Below, piece by piece: positions 1-7,681 of a stretch of 33,078 bases of DNA. Positions within the stretch are counted from its first letter, which is position 1; the number at the start of each line of letters is the position of its first letter. The DNA is from CAYLNK01 sp964384675. GTDB lineage: Bacteria; Acidobacteriota; Thermoanaerobaculia; UBA5066. The DNA lies in assembly GCA_964384675.1 (NCBI GenBank), contig CAYLNK010000033.1:1-33078 (forward strand), given 5' to 3'. Made by a program: the position numbers and the translations under genes. Under the pieces are notes generated by a model that saw only the letters and a list, made by a program, of their open reading frames with translations, had not been told where the DNA came from and ran no database searches.

Positions 1-624
1 GGCCCGTGCCGGCCTCGACGCGCGCGCGGCCTTCTTCGCGGAGCCCTTGCGCGGCGTCGCCTTGACCGGCTCGCGGTCCAGCAGCCAGACGTCGTCCTCG
101 CGATCGGTCTCCTTGAACGTCACCGAGACGATCTCCGTCGCGGAGGTGTCGATCCGCTTGCCGACGAACTGGGCCTCGATCGGCAGCTCGCGCCGGCCCC
201 GGTCCACGAGGACCGCGAGGAGGACGCGCCGCGGCCGGCCGAAGTCCAGCGTGGCGTCGATCGCGGCCCGCACGGTCCGGCCGGTGAAGAGGACGTCGTC
301 GCACAGGACGATCGTCTTCTCCTCGACCGCGAACGAGATCTCGGTCCTCTTGAGGACCGGCGAGGCCGCCACGGTGGAGAGGTCGTCGCGGTAAAGCGTG
401 ATGTCGAGGAGCCCCACCGGCACGCGCGCTCCCTGGCTCTTCTCGATCTCGACCGAGAGCCGCTGGGCGAGCGGCACGCCGCGCGTCCTTATGCCGATCA
501 GGGCGACGTTGTCCGTCCCGCCCAGGACGTCGACGATCTCGTGCGCCATCCGCGCGACGGTGCGCGCCATGCCCGTGGCGTCCATCAGGCGCAGCTTGCG
601 AAAGGTCCCGGAGGCTTCACCCAT
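1..624 (-). CDS. pyrR: PyrR-type pyrimidine regulator / uracil phosphoribosyltransferase, 3' end off the window
   Basis: Reading leftwards from ATG at 624, the frame is open for 208 codons to the window edge. The PRPP-binding loop of type I phosphoribosyltransferases is clear (IVLCDDVLFTGRTVRAAID, about residues 105-123), as is the PyrR signature around IGIRTRGVPLA and the DITLYRDDLS stretch. In this family the protein senses UMP/PRPP, usually by binding pyr mRNA, and has weak UPRTase activity. PyrR normally has about 180 residues; this one is already 208 and ends in a Lys/Arg/Ala-rich tail (ATPRKGSAKKAARASRPARA), which is unusual. No other pyr gene is visible; pyrB/pyrC commonly follow in other genomes and would lie to the left. 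The stop of the upstream glycosyltransferase gene is only about 35 bp away. Confident family assignment; the regulatory mechanism here is inferred. Confidence 0.93.
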   Translation of the reverse strand, partial: MGEASGTFRKLRLMDATGMARTVARMAHEIVDVLGGTDNVALIGIRTRGVPLAQRLSVEIEKSQGARVPVGLLDITLYRDDLSTVAASPVLKRTEISFAVEEKTIVLCDDVLFTGRTVRAAIDATLDFGRPRRVLLAVLVDRGRRELPIEAQFVGKRIDTSATEIVSVTFKETDREDDVWLLDREPVKATPRKGSAKKAARASRPARA

Positions 625-633
625 CGGCCGCGG

Positions 634-639
634 ACAGTA
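634..639 (-). promoter_or_regulatory. -10-like element for pyrR
   Basis: TACTGT on the minus strand, 9 nt before the pyrR ATG, with no Shine-Dalgarno sequence between. The first transcribed base would fall at or within a few nt of the start codon. Part of a recurring pattern in this window. Confidence 0.5.
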
Positions 640-659
640 CAGCGCGGCGCGAGACGTCG

Positions 660-2257
660 TCAATGCTCCGGGTGGGGCGACTCGCGTGGCGCGGCGGGCG
701 CGCTCGCGACCTCCGGCAGGAAAGGCCAGGTCGCCGGCCCCAGCGCCCGATCCGAGTCGAGCCGAGCCTGGAGCCGCGGAAGCGCCTTCAGGGCACCCGG
801 AAGGTCCCGCTCGAGGGCACCGGCGCGCTCGAAGTAAGCCTCCTCGATGTACGCACGCTGGATCCTGGCGGAGAGGTCCGGCGGGAAACGGCGCAGGAAG
901 AGCGCCCCGGCGCCGAACGCCAGGAGGACGCCGCCGGTCGCGAGCAGCGCGCTTCGGAGACCCAGCAGCCGCCCGAAGAGGCCCGCCACGAGGAGGAAGG
1001 GCGCCATGACCGCGAGAGGGAACCAGACGACGTGCAGCAGGTTCGGCGCGACGAGCCCGTGCCCGAGGAGCGGCCAGGCGAACGACGCCCACGGCACGAA
1101 GAGCTCGGGCGGGACGAACGGGAAGACGAGAGCCGTGGGGACGACCGCGCCGAGCGAAGCGCCCAGCAGCACGTCGTCGATCGCGCGGCGTTCTCGGTAC
1201 ACGAGCGGGAAGACCAGGAACGGGAGCGCGGAGACCAGGTAGCGGGCCCCCACCGTCCAGCCGCCGTGCCAGTTCGGGTAGCCGCCGTAGAAGAGGACCG
1301 TCGCGAGGGGCGTGAGGACCAGGCCGGCCGCCGCGCGCGCCGGGATCCGTCGCGACGCCTGGCGCAGGGCCGAAGGGACGAGGAGCAGGAACGGCGACAG
1401 GACGAGGAGCCCCTTGCCGGGATCGCCGAGGAGGCGCCCCAGGATCGAAGGCGACGGCCAGCCGACCCCGAAGACGCCCCCCGTGGCCAGCGTCTGGAAC
1501 TGCGCGAACCGCTCGTAGCCCGACGAGAGCGCGAACGGGCCGCCGAAGCAGACGGTGTCGTAGGCCATCAAGAGGAGCGCGGCGGGGCTCCCCCCGGCCA
1601 CGATCCGGAGAACGCGCGCGGGACTCTCCCGCCACGCCGCGAGCCCGAGCAGGACCGCGGCCGGAACGGCGGCCGGGTACTCGGACAGGACCGCGACCCC
1701 GAGGAGCGCTCCGGCGAGGACCTCGCGCGATCCCGCCCGCGCCTCGCCTCCGGGGACGAACAGCAGCGAGCGCATCAGGCCGGCCGCTTCAGCATCATCG
1801 CNNNNNNNNNNACCGGTGTGGCGAAGAGGAGAGACGCCGCCACGATCCGGACGCGCTCGGCCGGCGCCCCCAGCCGCGCGGCCGCCCACGCGACGATCCA
1901 GGCGAGGAGCGCGGCGGGCACGGTGGACGCCACGAATCGCATGGCCGAGAGCTGGGGGCGCATCGTCCCGCCGGCGGGCGGTCCGGTGACCGGCCGCGCC
2001 GCGAGGTAGCCGGGCAGCGCGATCAGCGCCGATCCCGGCGCCTTGTTCGAGTACGTCCGGCCGTCCCGCACCGACAGGTCCTCGAAGCCGGGGGCCAGGA
2101 GGGGCAGGAGCGGCGTCACGTCCAGGCTGCCGTGGTCCACCACGGCGGCCACCGCGACCCAGCGGGTGAGCTCGTTGGGTGACTGGAAGTGCGGGAAGAC
2201 CGGATGGACGAGCAGCCCGAGCGCGAGGAACGCCGCCGGGACGAGCCACCGCTGCAT
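660..2257 (-). CDS. Polytopic membrane glycosyltransferase-like protein, interrupted by an assembly gap
   Basis: The start is ATG at 2257 (MQRWLVPAAFLALGLLVHP) and the stop is at 660-662. The protein is a chain of hydrophobic segments and resembles the ArnT/PMT-like (GT39/GT-C) membrane glycosyltransferases: first transmembrane helix, then a periplasmic loop with SPNELTRW and the motif TYSNKAPGSALIALPGY, then multiple helices (SEYPAAVPAAVLLGL, LLVLSPFLLLVP, ARYLVSALPFLVFPLV, and so on). The enzyme class transfers sugars from lipid-linked donors at the outer face of the inner membrane. The acceptor is unknown. Ten N at 1802-1811 split it, and the two halves lie in different frames, so no continuous translation can be given. 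This is most likely an assembly artefact, not a broken gene. It is divergent from queA, only 35 bp apart. Confidence 0.75.
1802..1811. other. Assembly gap (10 N)
   Basis: Exactly ten undetermined bases, probably a placeholder of fixed length. The coding frames on either side agree only if the real gap length leaves remainder 2 when divided by 3, so the true distance is not 10. Confidence 0.99.
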
Positions 2258-2264
2258 CCCCGCA

Positions 2265-2270
2265 AGTGTA
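2265..2270 (-). promoter_or_regulatory. -10-like element for the membrane glycosyltransferase
   Basis: TACACT on the minus strand, then 7 nt (TGCGGGG), then ATG at 2257. This predicts a leaderless or nearly leaderless mRNA. It lies back to back with the queA element in a 35-bp divergent intergenic region. Confidence 0.5.
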
Positions 2271-2280
2271 GGAGACCGGT

Positions 2281-2286
2281 GACAAT
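2281..2286 (+). promoter_or_regulatory. -10-like element for queA
   Basis: GACAAT, then 6 nt, then GTG at 2293. There is no Shine-Dalgarno sequence in between. The same hexamer and spacing precede the sensor kinase at 5758. Confidence 0.45.
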
Positions 2287-2292
2287 CCGCGC

Positions 2293-3330
2293 GTGGACGT
2301 CGCCGATTTCGACTTCGACCTCCCCGCCGGGGCGATCGCCCAGCGGCCGGCACCGCGGGGCACGTCGCGGCTCATGACGCTCGACCGCGACACCGGGACG
2401 GTCGCCCACCGGTCGATCGCCGACCTCCCCGCGCTGCTGCGGCCCGGGGACGTGCTCGTGGTGAACGACACTCGCGTGATTCCGGCCCGGCTCTTCGGGG
2501 TGGACGACGCGGGACGACGGCTCGAGCTCCTGCTCGTGGAGCGAGCCGGAGACGCCTCCCTGGAGGTGTGGGACTGCCTCGCGAAGCCGGGCCGGCGGGC
2601 GAGGCCCGGACGCAGCTTCGACATGGGCGAGGGCGTCCACGCGGAGGTCCTCGAGGTCGTGGCGTCGGGGCGCTACCGGGTCGCCTTCCATGGCGACCTC
2701 GCGGCCGCGCTCCCTCGCATCGGCTCCGCACCGCTCCCTCCCTACATCCACCGGCCGGGTGGCGTCGCGGACGAGCGGGACGCGATCGAGTACCAGACGG
2801 TCTACGCCGCGGCGCCCGGCGCCATCGCCGCGCCGACAGCCGGGCTGCACTTCACGGCCGGGCTCCTGGCACGGATCGAGGAGCGCGGCGTCGCCCGCCA
2901 CCACGTGACTCTGCACGTCGGGATCGGGACGTTCCGGCCGGTCAAGGTGGAGCGCGTGGAGGAGCACGTCATGGACCTGGAGCGCGGCTTCATCCCCGAG
3001 GAGACGGCCATCGCGGTGAATCTCGCCCGGGAGGAAGGCCGTCGCGTCGTGGCCGTCGGGACCACGACGGTGCGCACCCTCGAGTCGTCCGCCCGGGCTC
3101 ACGGTGGCCGCGTCGAGGCCGGCCCCTTCGCGACGTCGCTCTTCCTCGTCCCCGGCCAGGAGCTCCGCGTCGTCGACGCGCTCCTCACGAACTTCCACCT
3201 TCCCCGCTCGACCCTCCTGATGCTCGTGTCGGCCTTCGCCGGCCGCGACGCGGTCCTCGCCGCGTACCGGACCGCCGTCGCCGGCGGCTACCGCTTCTTC
3301 AGCTATGGCGACGCGATGTGGATCGCGTGA
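2293..3330 (+). CDS. queA: S-adenosylmethionine:tRNA ribosyltransferase-isomerase QueA
   Basis: A 345-residue protein of normal QueA length. It transfers and isomerises the ribosyl moiety of SAM onto 7-aminomethyl-7-deazaguanine at the tRNA wobble position, giving epoxyqueuosine (cytoplasmic; penultimate step of queuosine synthesis). Family landmarks: FDFDLPAGAIAQRPAPRGTS at the N-terminus, GDVLVVNDTRVIPARL (about 52-67), the PYIHR / ERYQTVYA-type region (here YQTVYAAAPGAIAAPTAGLHFT), HVGIGTFRPVKVE and the C-terminal LTNFHLPRSTLLMLVSAFAG followed by RFFSYGDAMWI. GTG is chosen as start because the first conserved residues follow directly and a -10-like hexamer sits 6 nt upstream. No tgt or other que gene is adjacent. 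Confidence 0.97.
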   Translation: MDVADFDFDLPAGAIAQRPAPRGTSRLMTLDRDTGTVAHRSIADLPALLRPGDVLVVNDTRVIPARLFGVDDAGRRLELLLVERAGDASLEVWDCLAKPGRRARPGRSFDMGEGVHAEVLEVVASGRYRVAFHGDLAAALPRIGSAPLPPYIHRPGGVADERDAIEYQTVYAAAPGAIAAPTAGLHFTAGLLARIEERGVARHHVTLHVGIGTFRPVKVERVEEHVMDLERGFIPEETAIAVNLAREEGRRVVAVGTTTVRTLESSARAHGGRVEAGPFATSLFLVPGQELRVVDALLTNFHLPRSTLLMLVSAFAGRDAVLAAYRTAVAGGYRFFSYGDAMWIA

Positions 3331-3479
3331 TGCCCGCGTTCGTAGATGCGGCAACCGGAATCGTGTACCCGGGAAGCACGACACGACGGGTCGCAGCCGT
3401 CCAAAGGGGTTCTAAAGGATAGCCAAGTCATTGATAGCAATGGTGATGGATGATCGTAAGCGGCCTTCAATTCCGGAAC

Positions 3480-3494
3480 TGGCAGCGCACTTGC
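3480..3494 (+). promoter_or_regulatory. Sigma-54-like -24/-12 promoter for the small exported protein
   Basis: TGGCAGCGCACTTGC matches the sigma-54 consensus TGGCACGNNNNTTGC at TGGCA and TTGC with correct spacing; the two mismatches are at positions 6 and 7. Transcription would begin near 3506, giving a leader of about 50 nt with a GGAGG ribosome site before ATG 3557. Confidence 0.5.
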
Positions 3495-3556
3495 GCAGGG
3501 GAAGACGCCGGCGGGCCCCGGCCACGGAAACAAGGGCCCCAAAACGGAGGAACCCC

Positions 3557-3856
3557 ATGAAGAAGACCGCTGCTGCCCTCGTCGCCGTCACCGTCCTCTC
3601 GCTCGGCGTCGCGTTCGCGGAGGAGAAGAAGGCCGAGACCAAGCCCGCCGAGAAGGCCGCCCCCGCCGCCGCGAAGCCGGCCGAGGCCAAGCCCGCCGCC
3701 GACGCCGCCAAGCCGGCCGAGGCCGCCAAGGCCCCCGAGGCCGCGAAGGCCCCCGAGACCGCGAAGGCGCCCGACGCCAAGAAGCACGAGAAGAAGGGCG
3801 AGAAGAAGGGCGAGAAGGCCCCCGAGGCCGCTCCGGCCCCCGCGAAGACCAACTAG
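3557..3856 (+). CDS. Small exported Ala/Lys/Pro/Glu-rich protein
   Basis: Ninety-nine residues. The start is set by a strong GGAGG at 3546-3550, 6 nt before ATG. Residues 1-21 form a signal peptide (MKKTAAALVAVTVLSLGVAFA, cut before EEKK). The mature part is low-complexity, made of repeats of the type AAKAPEA / AKPAEA, then a Lys-rich segment (KKHEKKGEKKGEK) and a short Ala/Pro tail. No catalytic motif or globular domain is seen. It should sit in the periplasm or be secreted. It stands alone between queA and an ADP-ribosylglycohydrolase, with its own sigma-54-like promoter and its own terminator, so it is a monocistronic, probably highly regulated gene. Function unknown; similar sequences occur as linkers or as cationic extracytoplasmic peptides. 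Confidence 0.8.
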   Translation: MKKTAAALVAVTVLSLGVAFAEEKKAETKPAEKAAPAAAKPAEAKPAADAAKPAEAAKAPEAAKAPETAKAPDAKKHEKKGEKKGEKAPEAAPAPAKTN

Positions 3857-3882
3857 GCTCTCCAGCTCCGAGCTCAGGTACG

Positions 3883-3915
3883 GTCCGGGCGGAGACGCCC
3901 GGGCCGTTTCCTTTT
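3883..3915 (+). terminator. Rho-independent terminator of the small exported protein gene
   Basis: Nine-pair stem GTCCGGGCG / CGCCCGGGC (one G-T pair) with loop GAGA, followed by a pyrimidine tract TTTCCTTTTC. Confidence 0.8.
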
Positions 3916-3945
3916 CTGGCGGTCACGTCGCCTGTTGGTCTGCCG

Positions 3946-3951
3946 CATGAT
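3946..3951 (+). promoter_or_regulatory. -10-like element for the ADP-ribosylglycohydrolase
   Basis: CATGAT, then 6 nt, then GTG at 3958; no Shine-Dalgarno sequence. The spacing is identical to that of queA. Confidence 0.4.
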
Positions 3952-3957
3952 CCACGT

Positions 3958-5016
3958 GTGGCGAGCCACGGCGACCGCTCCCGACGGCTGAGGGGTCTCC
4001 TCCTCGGGACCGCCGTCGGGGATGCGATCGGGCTGCCGGCGGAAGGCCTCTCGCGCCGGCGCCGTGAGCGGCTGCATCCGGGGCCCGCGCGACACCGTTT
4101 CCTCCTCGGGCGCGGGATGACGAGCGACGACACCGAGCACACCTTCTTCGTGGCGCAGGCGCTCCTGACGTCGGGGGATTCGGCCGACCGGTTCTCGCGC
4201 CGCCTCGCCTGGTCTCTGCGGCTCTGGCTGCTCGGCCTCCCCGCCGGCATCGGCCTCGCGACCCTTCGCTCGATCCTCAGGCTCTGGATGGGCTTCCCGC
4301 CGACACGAAGCGGCGTGCGGTCGGCCGGAAACGGCCCGGCGATGCGCGTCGCGCCGATCGGCGCCCGGTTCGCCGACGACGAGGCCGCGCGACGTGCCTT
4401 CGTGAGCGCGTCGACACGCCTCACCCACACGGACGTCCGCGCGCTCGCCGGCGCCCGGGCCGTGGCGGACACCGCCGCCTGGATCTTCCGCGAGGAAACC
4501 GTACGCCCCGAGGTCGACGCCTGGATCGCGCTCCTCCGAGCCTCGGGGAAGGAGCAGCCGGAGTGGCTCGGCGTGGTCGACCGGATGGAGGACGCGGCGC
4601 GGCGCGACGCCCCGCCGACGGAGCTCGCCGCGGCGCTCGGACAGCCGCGCGGCGTCACCGGCTACGTCCTCACGTCGGTCCCGGTGGCGCTCCACGCCTG
4701 GTGGCTCCACGCCGGCGATTTCCGTACGACGATCGAGGCATCGCTCGCGTGCGGGGGCGACACCGACACCGTCGGCGCGATCGCCGGGGCGCTCGCCGGC
4801 TCGACGGTCGGCGAGGCCGGGATCCCGGCCGACTGGATCGACGGCCTCTTCGAGTGGCCGAGGAGCGTCCGCGTGCTCCGCGAGATCGCCGACCGTCTGG
4901 CGAGTGATCGACACGACGCCGTGCCGGTGTTCTGGCCGGGGCTCGTGCCCCGGAACGCGCTTTTCCTCGGCACGGTGCTGACGCATGGGCTCCGGCGGCT
5001 GCTCCCACCTTATTGA
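3958..5016 (+). CDS. ADP-ribosylglycohydrolase family protein (DraG-like)
   Basis: A 352-residue all-helical hydrolase of the DraG/ARH family, which removes ADP-ribose from proteins or related conjugates using a binuclear Mg/Mn site. Metal-binding landmarks are present in order: GTAVGDAIGLPAEG (about 17-30), TSDDTEHT (about 55-62), GNGPAMRVAPIG, the THTD segment and the C-terminal CGGDTDTVGAIAGALAG, whose two Asp complete the metal site. An internal hydrophobic stretch WLLGLPAGIGLATL is unremarkable for the family. The start is GTG 3958, the first codon that gives the family N-terminus. The gene is convergent with the DUF1579 gene, 39 bp away. No partner ADP-ribosyltransferase (DarT, DraT) is in the window, so the substrate cannot be named. 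Confidence 0.92.
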   Translation: MASHGDRSRRLRGLLLGTAVGDAIGLPAEGLSRRRRERLHPGPARHRFLLGRGMTSDDTEHTFFVAQALLTSGDSADRFSRRLAWSLRLWLLGLPAGIGLATLRSILRLWMGFPPTRSGVRSAGNGPAMRVAPIGARFADDEAARRAFVSASTRLTHTDVRALAGARAVADTAAWIFREETVRPEVDAWIALLRASGKEQPEWLGVVDRMEDAARRDAPPTELAAALGQPRGVTGYVLTSVPVALHAWWLHAGDFRTTIEASLACGGDTDTVGAIAGALAGSTVGEAGIPADWIDGLFEWPRSVRVLREIADRLASDRHDAVPVFWPGLVPRNALFLGTVLTHGLRRLLPPY

Positions 5017-5055
5017 GGATCCCTTCGAGCCGGCCGGGGCGTCGGGCCGCCACAC

Positions 5056-5610
5056 TCACCTCTTCGTCAGGTTCATCTCCATCGTCTTCTGCCACGTGCT
5101 CCCGTCCCGCGACATCTCCCCCACCTCGTTCCACTTCCCATCGGGCGTGATCTTCATCGTGTAGCGGAACCTGATTCCCTGCGGTGTCGCGAAGCCCCAC
5201 GTGAACGACCCGTCGGCCACGGTCACTTCCGGCTCCACCACGTCTCCGGGGGCCTTGAGGGCGATGAAGCGGTAGCGGCCGGCGGCGCGGTCGTAGGTCA
5301 TGACGCCGAGCGCGTCGTGCTGGACCACCTCGGCTCCGTCCGCTCCCCTGGAGAAACCTCGCCCCTCGACGAGGAGGGCCAGGCCGGACAGCGCCCGCTT
5401 CACGCTCTCCACCTGACGGACCTTCGAGGTCCGTCCGCCCATCTCGTAGACGGACTCTCCGGCCCAGTCGCCCACGAGGAAGTCGAGCTTCTTCAGGGCG
5501 GCGAGCGCGGCCGGGTCCGGCGCGGCGTGGGGCGCGAACGACTGGGCCACCCCGACCCGCGGCGCGGCGGCGAGGAGGGCGAGGGCAAGGGCGAGCGTCG
5601 TCTTCTTCAT
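5056..5610 (-). CDS. Exported DUF1579-like protein
   Basis: One hundred and eighty-four residues. ATG 5610 is chosen because GGAGG lies 9 nt upstream and a standard signal peptide follows (MKKTTLALALALLAAAPRVGVAQS; cleavage near residue 22). The mature protein shows the DUF1579 pattern: LDFLVGDWAGES near the start, the WVESVKRAL-like strand (QVESVKRALSGLALLVEGRG), GVMTYDRAAGRYRFIALKAPGD and the closing FRYTMKITPDGKWNEVGEMS. Such domains form a small lipocalin-like beta-barrel; no enzymatic role is established. Unlike many genes here it has a leader with a ribosome site. Probably periplasmic. Confidence 0.85.
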   Translation of the reverse strand: MKKTTLALALALLAAAPRVGVAQSFAPHAAPDPAALAALKKLDFLVGDWAGESVYEMGGRTSKVRQVESVKRALSGLALLVEGRGFSRGADGAEVVQHDALGVMTYDRAAGRYRFIALKAPGDVVEPEVTVADGSFTWGFATPQGIRFRYTMKITPDGKWNEVGEMSRDGSTWQKTMEMNLTKR

Positions 5611-5745
5611 CGTCGTGGTCCTCCGGGCGCCGGCGTCGTGCCGCGCCCGTCCCAAAGTGCGGTCCGCCTATCGGCGGCGCAACGATCCGCTTCCGGACGG
5701 CGCGTTCCGGCGACCGGACGGTCGCCCGCCGCCCATGTCAGGGCC

Positions 5746-5751
5746 GACAAT
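5746..5751 (+). promoter_or_regulatory. -10-like element for the LytS-type kinase operon
   Basis: GACAAT, then CGCTTC (6 nt), then GTG at 5758; no Shine-Dalgarno sequence. It helps to fix the GTG start. Confidence 0.45.
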
Positions 5752-5757
5752 CGCTTC

Positions 5758-6759
5758 GTGCACCCCGCCTGGCGCCGGTACCTCGCCGAGCAGCGGAGGT
5801 ACGTTCCGTACCTCGTCTGGTCGCTCGTCGCGACCCTCGCCTTCTCCTACGCGCTCGGTGGCGCGGCGAGCCTCCCGGGCGGGCTCGCCCGAGGGCTCGT
5901 CATCGGTCTCTCGATACTCCTCACGTTCGCGGGGGCGTACGCCGCCTTCGTCGTCCGGTACCTGCGGACCGGCCGTCGAGTACCGGAGTCCCCCTGGCTG
6001 CGGTTCTCGCTCGGCGCGTTCGGCCTGGCCTGCGGTCTCTGGATCACGTCGACCGGCCGCGGCCGGATGCCGGTCGGCGCCGGGCTCCTCGTGGCCGCGC
6101 TCCTGATCGGCGTCTTCTTCTTCCACGACGAGAGCCGCCGGCAGAGGGAGCAGGCGCTGGCGGCACGGGCGGCCCTCGCCGAGGCACGGCTCCACGCCCT
6201 GGAACGGGAGATGCGTCCCCACTTCCTCTTCAACGCGCTGAACGGGCTCGCGGAGCTGGTCGAGTCGGGGCGTCCCGAGGCGGCGGGGATGGCCCACGCG
6301 CTCGCGGACCTGTACCGGCGGCTCCTCCAGGCCTCCGGCACCCGGACGATGCCGCTCTCGGACGAGCTGGCGATCGTGAGCCGCTACCTCGAGCTGGAGG
6401 CGATCCGCTTCCCGGACCGCCTCAGGTCGTCGCTGGCCGTGCCGCGCGAGCTGCTCGCGACGCACGTGCCGAGCCTCATCCTCCAGACGCTCGTCGAGAA
6501 CGCCGTGAAGCACGGGATCGCCCCCTCGGTGGACGGCGGCGAGGTGCGGGTCGAGGCGGCCCGGGAGCCGTATGGCCTCGTACGCCTGACGGTGACCAAC
6601 ACCGGTGCCCCCTTCGACGCGTCGCGTCCCGGCGGCACCGGCCTCCCGAACAGCCGCGAGCGGCTCGGTCTCCTGTACGGCGAGCGGCACCGCTTCACCC
6701 TGCGGGGCGAGCCGGGGCGAACGGTCGCGACGTTCCTGGTGACGGGAGAGCCGGCGTGA
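5758..6759 (+). CDS. LytS/AlgZ-type sensor histidine kinase
   Basis: A 333-residue membrane kinase. Four hydrophobic segments fill residues 18-120 (WSLVATLAFSYALGG, LVIGLSILLTFAGAYAAFVV, FSLGAFGLACGLWI, GLLVAALLIGVFFF), followed by a short coiled coil. Then comes the His_kinase (PF06580) domain: phosphoacceptor His155 in REMRPHFLFNALNGL, and an ATPase domain with the N box LVENAVKHG (N248) and a shortened G box GGTGLPNSRERL. It autophosphorylates and passes phosphate to the LytTR regulator encoded next, whose start overlaps its stop by 4 nt (GTGA). There is no extracytoplasmic sensor domain, so the signal is probably sensed within the membrane. Start GTG 5758 is supported by the -10-like hexamer; longer in-frame starts would add sequence lacking family features. 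Confidence 0.93.
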   Translation: MHPAWRRYLAEQRRYVPYLVWSLVATLAFSYALGGAASLPGGLARGLVIGLSILLTFAGAYAAFVVRYLRTGRRVPESPWLRFSLGAFGLACGLWITSTGRGRMPVGAGLLVAALLIGVFFFHDESRRQREQALAARAALAEARLHALEREMRPHFLFNALNGLAELVESGRPEAAGMAHALADLYRRLLQASGTRTMPLSDELAIVSRYLELEAIRFPDRLRSSLAVPRELLATHVPSLILQTLVENAVKHGIAPSVDGGEVRVEAAREPYGLVRLTVTNTGAPFDASRPGGTGLPNSRERLGLLYGERHRFTLRGEPGRTVATFLVTGEPA

Positions 6760-7556
6760 TCGCGGCCGTCCCGCGCCGGATCCTGGTGGTGGACGACGAG
6801 CCCCTCGCGCGCCAGCGGGTGGTGAGGCTCGTCTCCGCGAGCGGCCTCGCGATCGCCGTGGAGGAGGCCCGCAACGGCCTCGAGGCCCTGGAGAAGCTCC
6901 GGGGCTCCGCGTTCGACGTCGTCCTCCTCGACGTCGAGATGCCGGGGCTCTCGGGCCTCGACGTCCTCCGGCAGCTCCCCGGGCGGACGTTCCGGGTCGT
7001 CTTCCAGACGGCCTTCGACCGCTACGCGGTCGACGCCTTCGAGGCGGCGGCGTGCGACTACCTCGTCAAGCCGTTCACGGCCGATCGCCTGAGGTCCGCG
7101 CTGGAGCGCGCCCTCACGCAGGTGGCGGACGGTCAGCGGCTCGCCACGCTCGAAGAGCGGCTCACCGAGCGCGAGGGGGCCCTGCGGCGCCTCGCGGTGC
7201 GGGTGGGTCGCCGTCTCGTTCTCGCCGAGGAGGGCGACGTGGTGGCCGTCGTCTCCCGCGATCACGTCAGCTGCGTCCACCTCGCGAACGGGACCGAGGG
7301 GACGACCGACCTCTCGCTGGCCAGCCTCGCCGAGCGGCTCGACCCCGGTGTCTTCCCGCGCCTCCACCGCGCGCACCTCGTGAACGCGGCGCACGTGACC
7401 TCTCTCTTCTCCGCGCCCGACGGGGAGCTCCGGGTCGTCCTGACGGGCGGGCTCGAGCTGCCCGTGTCGCGTCGCTCGCGAGCCGCCGCCCGGGTTCTCG
7501 CCGCCGAGGAGCGAGTTACGGCGAGCCCCCCGCGTCCGAAGCGCCGCACGCGATAG
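6756..7556 (+). CDS. LytTR-family response regulator
   Basis: A 266-residue protein. The receiver domain spans residues 7-125, with acidic pocket VVDDEP (12-17), phosphoacceptor Asp59 (VVLLDVEMPG), and conserved Lys106 in CDYLVKPF. After a helical linker comes a LytTR DNA-binding domain (about 148-245) with the hallmark FPRLHRAHLVNAAHVTSL. LytTR proteins bind direct repeats and bend DNA. It starts with GTG inside the end of the kinase gene, so the two are translationally coupled and form a cognate pair. The C-terminal tail is basic (PRPKRRTR). The targets are not evident; the next gene, an esterase, is 125 bp away with its own promoter-like element. Confidence 0.94.
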   Translation: MIAAVPRRILVVDDEPLARQRVVRLVSASGLAIAVEEARNGLEALEKLRGSAFDVVLLDVEMPGLSGLDVLRQLPGRTFRVVFQTAFDRYAVDAFEAAACDYLVKPFTADRLRSALERALTQVADGQRLATLEERLTEREGALRRLAVRVGRRLVLAEEGDVVAVVSRDHVSCVHLANGTEGTTDLSLASLAERLDPGVFPRLHRAHLVNAAHVTSLFSAPDGELRVVLTGGLELPVSRRSRAAARVLAAEERVTASPPRPKRRTR

Positions 7557-7669
7557 CGGGTCGCCCGCGCGCCGCGGGAGCGAGGAGACCGTCCCTTCCC
7601 GGCGGATCGAAGGATCTACGTGCCTCCCGCCAGGATCCCCGGTCTCGTCGGTTTGAGGCGGAGCTTCGC

Positions 7670-7675
7670 TAGACT
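7670..7675 (+). promoter_or_regulatory. -10-like element for the esterase
   Basis: TAGACT, then CCGGCC (6 nt), then GTG at 7682; no Shine-Dalgarno sequence. The same hexamer recurs at 13632 and 28796 in the same position relative to a start. Confidence 0.6.
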
Positions 7676-7681
7676 CCGGCC

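Noticed and set aside
660..2624. A single frame of 654 codons running through the N gap into the queA region
   Set aside because: The part upstream of the gap in that frame is Arg/Ser-rich shadow sequence, whereas the hydrophobic N-terminal half of the membrane protein lies in another frame starting at 2257. The long frame exists only because the Ns hide the phase.
3397..3560. An N-terminal extension of the small exported protein beginning near 3431
   Set aside because: It would bury the signal peptide behind about 40 basic residues, and the strong GGAGG site with correct spacing marks ATG 3557.
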